Source of the DNA: an uncultured Eubacteriales bacterium
GTDB lineage: Bacteria > Bacillota > Clostridia > Oscillospirales > Oscillospiraceae
Length of the DNA: 6,813 bases
Assembly (NCBI GenBank): GCA_949744025.1
Contig: CATJWA010000297.1
Span: 1 to 6,813 of the forward strand
Direction: 5' to 3'
Part shown: in pieces, positions 6,591 to 6,813 of the stretch
Layout of the letters: every line of letters begins with the position of its first letter
Position numbering within the stretch: position 1 is the first letter of the stretch
Program-made: the position numbers and the translations under genes
The notes under the pieces: model-generated
Told to the model about the DNA's origin: nothing
The model's input: the letters and a program-made list of their open reading frames with translations, nothing else
Database searches by the model: none

Positions 6591-6813
6591 ATGTACACAA
6601 TAGGAGTTGACCTCGGCGGCACCAATATCGACGTCGGCGTCGTAGACGAAAACCACAATATAGTCGCCCAGGCCCACACGCCCACGCTTGCCAGACGCCC
6701 TGCGTCGGAGGTGCTCGACGACATTGCCCGCACGGTCCGCGAGGCCGCGAGCGCCGCCGGCCTGGAGCCTGGAGACATCCGCGCCCTGGGCATCGGCAGC
6801 CCCGGCACCTGCG
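6591..6813 (+). CDS. ROK-family sugar kinase, probable glucokinase, 3'-truncated by window edge
   Basis: Only the first 74 codons are present. The N-terminus MYTIGVDLGGTNIDVGVVDE contains the ATP phosphate-binding motif DLGGTN (residues 7-12) of the ROK branch of the actin/hexokinase superfamily, and LGIGSPGT (66-73) is the second conserved strand-turn of the same lobe. This fits a glucokinase-type enzyme that phosphorylates glucose or another hexose in the cytoplasm. ROK kinases for N-acetylglucosamine, N-acetylmannosamine, fructose or allose begin similarly, and the substrate-binding and zinc-binding motifs lie beyond the window. There is no N-terminal helix-turn-helix, so it is not a ROK repressor of the NagC/XylR type. 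The start is supported by GGGGAGG seven bases upstream. Confidence 0.88.
   Translation, partial: MYTIGVDLGGTNIDVGVVDENHNIVAQAHTPTLARRPASEVLDDIARTVREAASAAGLEPGDIRALGIGSPGTC

Overview
The window looks like a chromosomal housekeeping segment from a low-oxygen Firmicute of class Clostridia, possibly Oscillospirales. This rests on gene content (a Gram-positive-type rapZ and whiA pair, and a DnaE with an intact PHP domain and a QLDLF clamp motif) and on base composition: GC-rich, yet using many ATA isoleucine codons. The taxonomic placement is inference. All genes run on the + strand with short gaps or overlaps, and no mobile element, CRISPR array, tRNA or rRNA is visible.

Layout: 1-813 is the 3' part of murB (UDP-N-acetylenolpyruvoylglucosamine reductase), cut by the window edge. 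A 55-base gap with two small hairpins follows. 869-1726 is rapZ (yvcJ-like P-loop nucleotide-binding protein). 1739-2635 is whiA (LAGLIDADG-like plus helix-turn-helix protein), whose ribosome binding site overlaps the rapZ stop codon. About 2638-6153 is a complete dnaE (DNA polymerase III alpha subunit). 6123-6542 is a small PPC/DUF296 domain protein whose start lies inside the end of dnaE. After a 48-base AT-rich gap, 6591-6813 is the start of a ROK-family sugar kinase that runs off the window.

The spacing suggests one long transcript from murB at least to the PPC gene, joining cell-wall precursor synthesis, an amino-sugar or competence-linked nucleotide-binding protein, a cell-division-linked DNA-binding protein and the replicative polymerase. 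The yvcK gene that usually lies between rapZ and whiA is absent here. No convincing promoter or intrinsic terminator was found.

I see no undescribed multi-gene system. The points most worth following are the missing yvcK, the nested start of the PPC gene, the unassigned role of that PPC protein, and the hairpin cluster after murB.
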